A stretch of DNA of 5,958 nt, from positions 1-5,958 of the forward strand of contig CAJOPK010000021.1 in NCBI GenBank assembly GCA_905236255.1, given 5' to 3'. The notes beneath the pieces are model-generated. The model searched no databases, was not told the DNA's origin, and worked only from the letters and a program-made list of their open reading frames with translations. The position numbers were made by a program, and so were the translations under genes. Source of the DNA: an uncultured Selenomonadaceae bacterium. GTDB lineage: Bacteria > Bacillota > Negativicutes > Selenomonadales > Selenomonadaceae. This document shows, in pieces, positions 3,862-5,958 of the stretch (the first letter of the stretch is position 1; each line of letters begins with the position of its first letter).

Positions 3862-5958
3862 ATGGCGGTAAGAATGAGCAGTATGCAGTTCATGTACAAT
3901 TACAAACAACAACTCAACAGGTCATATGAACAGCAACAAAGACTTTTTGAACAGGCGGACGGATCCGTAATTCACCGTCCCAGCGACAATCCGATCGATT
4001 ACACGAAATTGTTGCGCTATAAAACGAATGAAGCGGAAAATGTACAGTATCAGCGCAATGTCGATGCGGCGGCATCCTTCATGACGACGACCGATTCGGC
4101 AGCCGCCCATATAATGGAGATTTTCAAAAATATTGAAGAAAAAACCGTTGCGGCGGCAAACTCCGACAAAGTCGAACCGGATTGGGCGGCAATCGGAAAA
4201 GAAGTTTACGCAAACATTCAGGAAACCGTTTCAACGAGCAATATGCAACACAGTAACCGTTATGTTTTTTCCGGGCAAAAGGATTTGGTCCAGCCTTTCG
4301 TTTTGTCCGACGATACTTTTGATCGCGGTCTTACGAAAACTTTGGACAGAGATCAAATTGCCTTTTTTAAGAATAACGGCAAAATCGGCGACAAAACCGT
4401 CGGGCTTACTCAAATGCTGACACTTGAGGACGATAACGGAAAAACTTATTATCTTGATACCGAAAGCGGCTATATTTACGAAAAAGATTTCATGGACAGC
4501 GGCTATAAAGATGTGATTGCCGGCGAAGGTCGAAAATCGGTTGACGGTGAAAAAGATGCCGTCGCAAAAATAAGCACAATGACTTTGGACGACGCAAAAA
4601 ATATAGTCGCGAATTATGATACGGAAGATTTGAAGAAAGTTTTGGACGGAACTGCCGGAGAAAACGAATATCCGGAATTGAAAGAGGCATTGTATTTGAT
4701 TGCTCAAGATGCCGCTTCCGTTAACGAAATTCAAGACAATCTGACCGCTGCGGAAGATGCTTTTAAAACCGCTCTTAACGATTCCGTCGGAACGTTTGAC
4801 ACGACAAACACGGATCTTTCGGTGACTTGGAGTTTTTATACCGATGCCGAAACCACTTCAAAAATTTTGATAGCGGCAGAAGATTGGGATTCAACTACAA
4901 ATTTGGAAACGCTTGCCAAGAACTTTTTCGACGGCGCGGAAACTCTGGCAAAAGATTCCGATGTTTCGGTTTCCGATTTAAGCACGAAAGCAAGTTCAAC
5001 CGTGACCGATGCCGCAATCATTGACGAAACGGACGAAAACGATTCCGGCACCAAACTTTTTGCAACGCCGCCGACAGACGAGATGAATGATTATCTTGAC
5101 AAAAAAGTTTTGAGTCTTGCCGTTGCAAAATATTCCGAAGAAGGTTCTTATACGGCGGAAGGATTCAAAGTAAGTCGCGCCTTTACCAATCAGGGACTTT
5201 TGCATAACGGCGCGCATACATTGACCGAATCCGAAAAAGGCAGCAGCATTATTTACAATTACGATACCGTTACCGATTCGGAAGGAAATGTTACTTACAG
5301 CTTGACCGGCTTAAATGTCACAATGATTAACAAAGATGAAGCGATGAACGCCGATGAGGCTTGGCAGATTGTCAACAATGCGCCCGATGACGATTTGATA
5401 AGCGTAATTAACGGGACTGCCGATACCGACAGCTCAAGCGTAAAAAATTTGATGAAGGCATTGAGTGTTCTTTCAAATTCCGATTCTTCGACGGTTTCAA
5501 ACAATTTGACGAATGCAAAGACGGATTTGCAAAATTCTTGGAGTGATGTAACGGCTACCGATGCCACCGTTGTATGGGTATATCGTGACGGTGCAAGTGA
5601 TCTTGTTCTGGATCAACCCGTAACGGATTGGGATTCTCAGTCGGAAACAACGATTTCCACAATTTTGGATAATTTTGGAACAAATATTCAAACTTATGCA
5701 TCAAATTCGGAAACTACCGATTTCTCTGCAACAATTTCAGATTTTTTTGCAAATATTCAAGGTCTTGACAATGTGCCCGATTCTTCCACGACCGAAACGA
5801 CTTCTTTTGTTCGGGCAAATTTGGTAAGCCTGGCATCTGCGGCTTGTACGGATTACGAGGAAGAACCGGTAAAATCAACGTTTTCTTTTTCGACGATTGA
5901 GCAACAGATGATAACTTACAACGGGGATAACAACAAAATCTCAATGGTCAAGTTGAAC
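3862..5958 (+). CDS. flgL: FlgL, hook-associated protein 3 (HAP3), greatly enlarged; 3' end outside window
   Basis: ATG 3862 has GGGAGG (3848-3853) eight bases upstream. The frame stays open for 699 codons to the window edge, whereas FlgL usually has about 300 residues. The N-terminal D0/D1 part is clear: residues 39-44 read RPSDNP, the flagellin/FlgL hallmark, within a long amphipathic helical region. Residues 133-146 read RYVFSGQKDLVQPF, matching the NxxLFxG...PF segment of FlgL. The normal follow-on, TYNGD, appears only at 685-689. About 540 residues rich in Asp, Thr and Ser separate these points and contain two diverged copies of one unit. The C-terminal D1/D0 helices needed for assembly would lie beyond the window. 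FlgL forms the second junction ring, between FlgK and flagellin, so an enlarged outer domain would project from the cell surface. Codon use in the enlarged part looks like its neighbours, so no recent transfer is evident. It could conceivably be a divergent flagellin, but its place after flgK and the TYNGD motif favour FlgL. Confidence 0.88.
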   Translation, partial: MAVRMSSMQFMYNYKQQLNRSYEQQQRLFEQADGSVIHRPSDNPIDYTKLLRYKTNEAENVQYQRNVDAAASFMTTTDSAAAHIMEIFKNIEEKTVAAANSDKVEPDWAAIGKEVYANIQETVSTSNMQHSNRYVFSGQKDLVQPFVLSDDTFDRGLTKTLDRDQIAFFKNNGKIGDKTVGLTQMLTLEDDNGKTYYLDTESGYIYEKDFMDSGYKDVIAGEGRKSVDGEKDAVAKISTMTLDDAKNIVANYDTEDLKKVLDGTAGENEYPELKEALYLIAQDAASVNEIQDNLTAAEDAFKTALNDSVGTFDTTNTDLSVTWSFYTDAETTSKILIAAEDWDSTTNLETLAKNFFDGAETLAKDSDVSVSDLSTKASSTVTDAAIIDETDENDSGTKLFATPPTDEMNDYLDKKVLSLAVAKYSEEGSYTAEGFKVSRAFTNQGLLHNGAHTLTESEKGSSIIYNYDTVTDSEGNVTYSLTGLNVTMINKDEAMNADEAWQIVNNAPDDDLISVINGTADTDSSSVKNLMKALSVLSNSDSSTVSNNLTNAKTDLQNSWSDVTATDATVVWVYRDGASDLVLDQPVTDWDSQSETTISTILDNFGTNIQTYASNSETTDFSATISDFFANIQGLDNVPDSSTTETTSFVRANLVSLASAACTDYEEEPVKSTFSFSTIEQQMITYNGDNNKISMVKLN
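4579..5217 (+). repeat. Internal protein repeat, copy A, in the enlarged FlgL outer domain (residues 240-452)
   Basis: Copy A begins MTLDDAKNIVANYDTEDL and runs on to VLDGTA (residues 240-265). Landmarks that recur in copy B are NLT (293-295), W323, DWDS (341-344), NF (354-355), VLSLA (416-420), F-x-x-S (435-438) and NG (449-450). It probably represents one folded outer domain of FlgL. The boundaries are approximate because the repeat is seen only at protein level. Confidence 0.72.
5344..5931 (+). repeat. Internal protein repeat, copy B, in the enlarged FlgL outer domain (residues 495-690)
   Basis: Copy B begins MNADEAWQIVNNAPDDDL and runs on to VINGTA. It shares 12 of the first 26 residues with copy A without a gap. 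The matching landmarks are NLT (548-550), W572, DWDS (589-592), NF (604-605), LVSLA (654-658), F-x-x-S (674-677) and NG (687-688). Its end coincides with the canonical FlgL TYNGD motif, so this copy sits where the normal D2 domain would be. It contains the only cysteine seen in this FlgL, C662. Confidence 0.72.

Noticed and set aside
4231..4734. Long minus-strand open frame (167 codons) within flgL
   Set aside because: It is antisense to a well-supported coding frame and shows no family motif or ribosome binding site. Such mirror frames are common opposite genes of this base composition; the same applies to the other minus-strand frames in the window.
3862..5958. Possibility that the enlarged FlgL results from insertion of a foreign gene or mobile element
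   Set aside because: The frame is continuous, codon use looks like the neighbours, no terminal repeats or target duplications are seen, and the internal A/B repeat explains much of the added length.

Overview
The window is a late flagellar gene block from a Bacillota-type (Firmicutes) bacterium. The evidence is the order yvyF-like, flgM, flgN, flgN-like, flgK, flgL, the GGGAG/GAGG-type Shine-Dalgarno sites, and the AAA/GAA/TTT-rich but GGC/GCG-tolerant codon use. The doubled flgN and the gene order would suit a Negativicutes-like lineage, but that placement is only an inference. No mobile element, CRISPR array, tRNA or rRNA gene was seen, and no stretch longer than 300 bases lacks a gene.

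Layout. Positions 2-67 hold the last codons of a short-chain dehydrogenase/reductase. A 138-base spacer follows, with an A/T-rich stretch and an extended -10 promoter that would drive a yvyF-like gene (206-637), which encodes a protein with two zinc ribbons. A strong intrinsic terminator (738-766) closes that transcript. A new, tightly packed operon starts at flgM (852-1136). It continues with flgN (1147-1632), a second FlgN-like gene (1649-2107), flgK (2186-3856) and flgL (3862 to beyond the window edge). A perfect 10-bp inverted repeat lies just upstream of the flgK ribosome binding site.

How the genes work together. FlgM is the anti-sigma-28 factor that holds back late flagellar transcription until the hook is finished. 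FlgN-type chaperones keep FlgK and FlgL soluble and export-ready. FlgK and FlgL (HAP1 and HAP3) form the hook-filament junction. YvyF-type proteins are conserved beside flgM in Bacillota and are suspected regulators.

The most unusual feature is FlgL. It normally has about 300 residues, but here it is still open after 699 codons. About 540 residues lie between the N-terminal motif RYVFSG...PF (residues 133-146) and the TYNGD motif (685-689) that normally follows closely. Within this region two diverged copies of a roughly 200-residue unit can be aligned (240-452 and 495-690). This suggests that the outer domain grew by tandem duplication. Secondary points of interest are the FlgN pair, three cysteines on one face of the FlgK C-terminal helix, and the hairpin before flgK.
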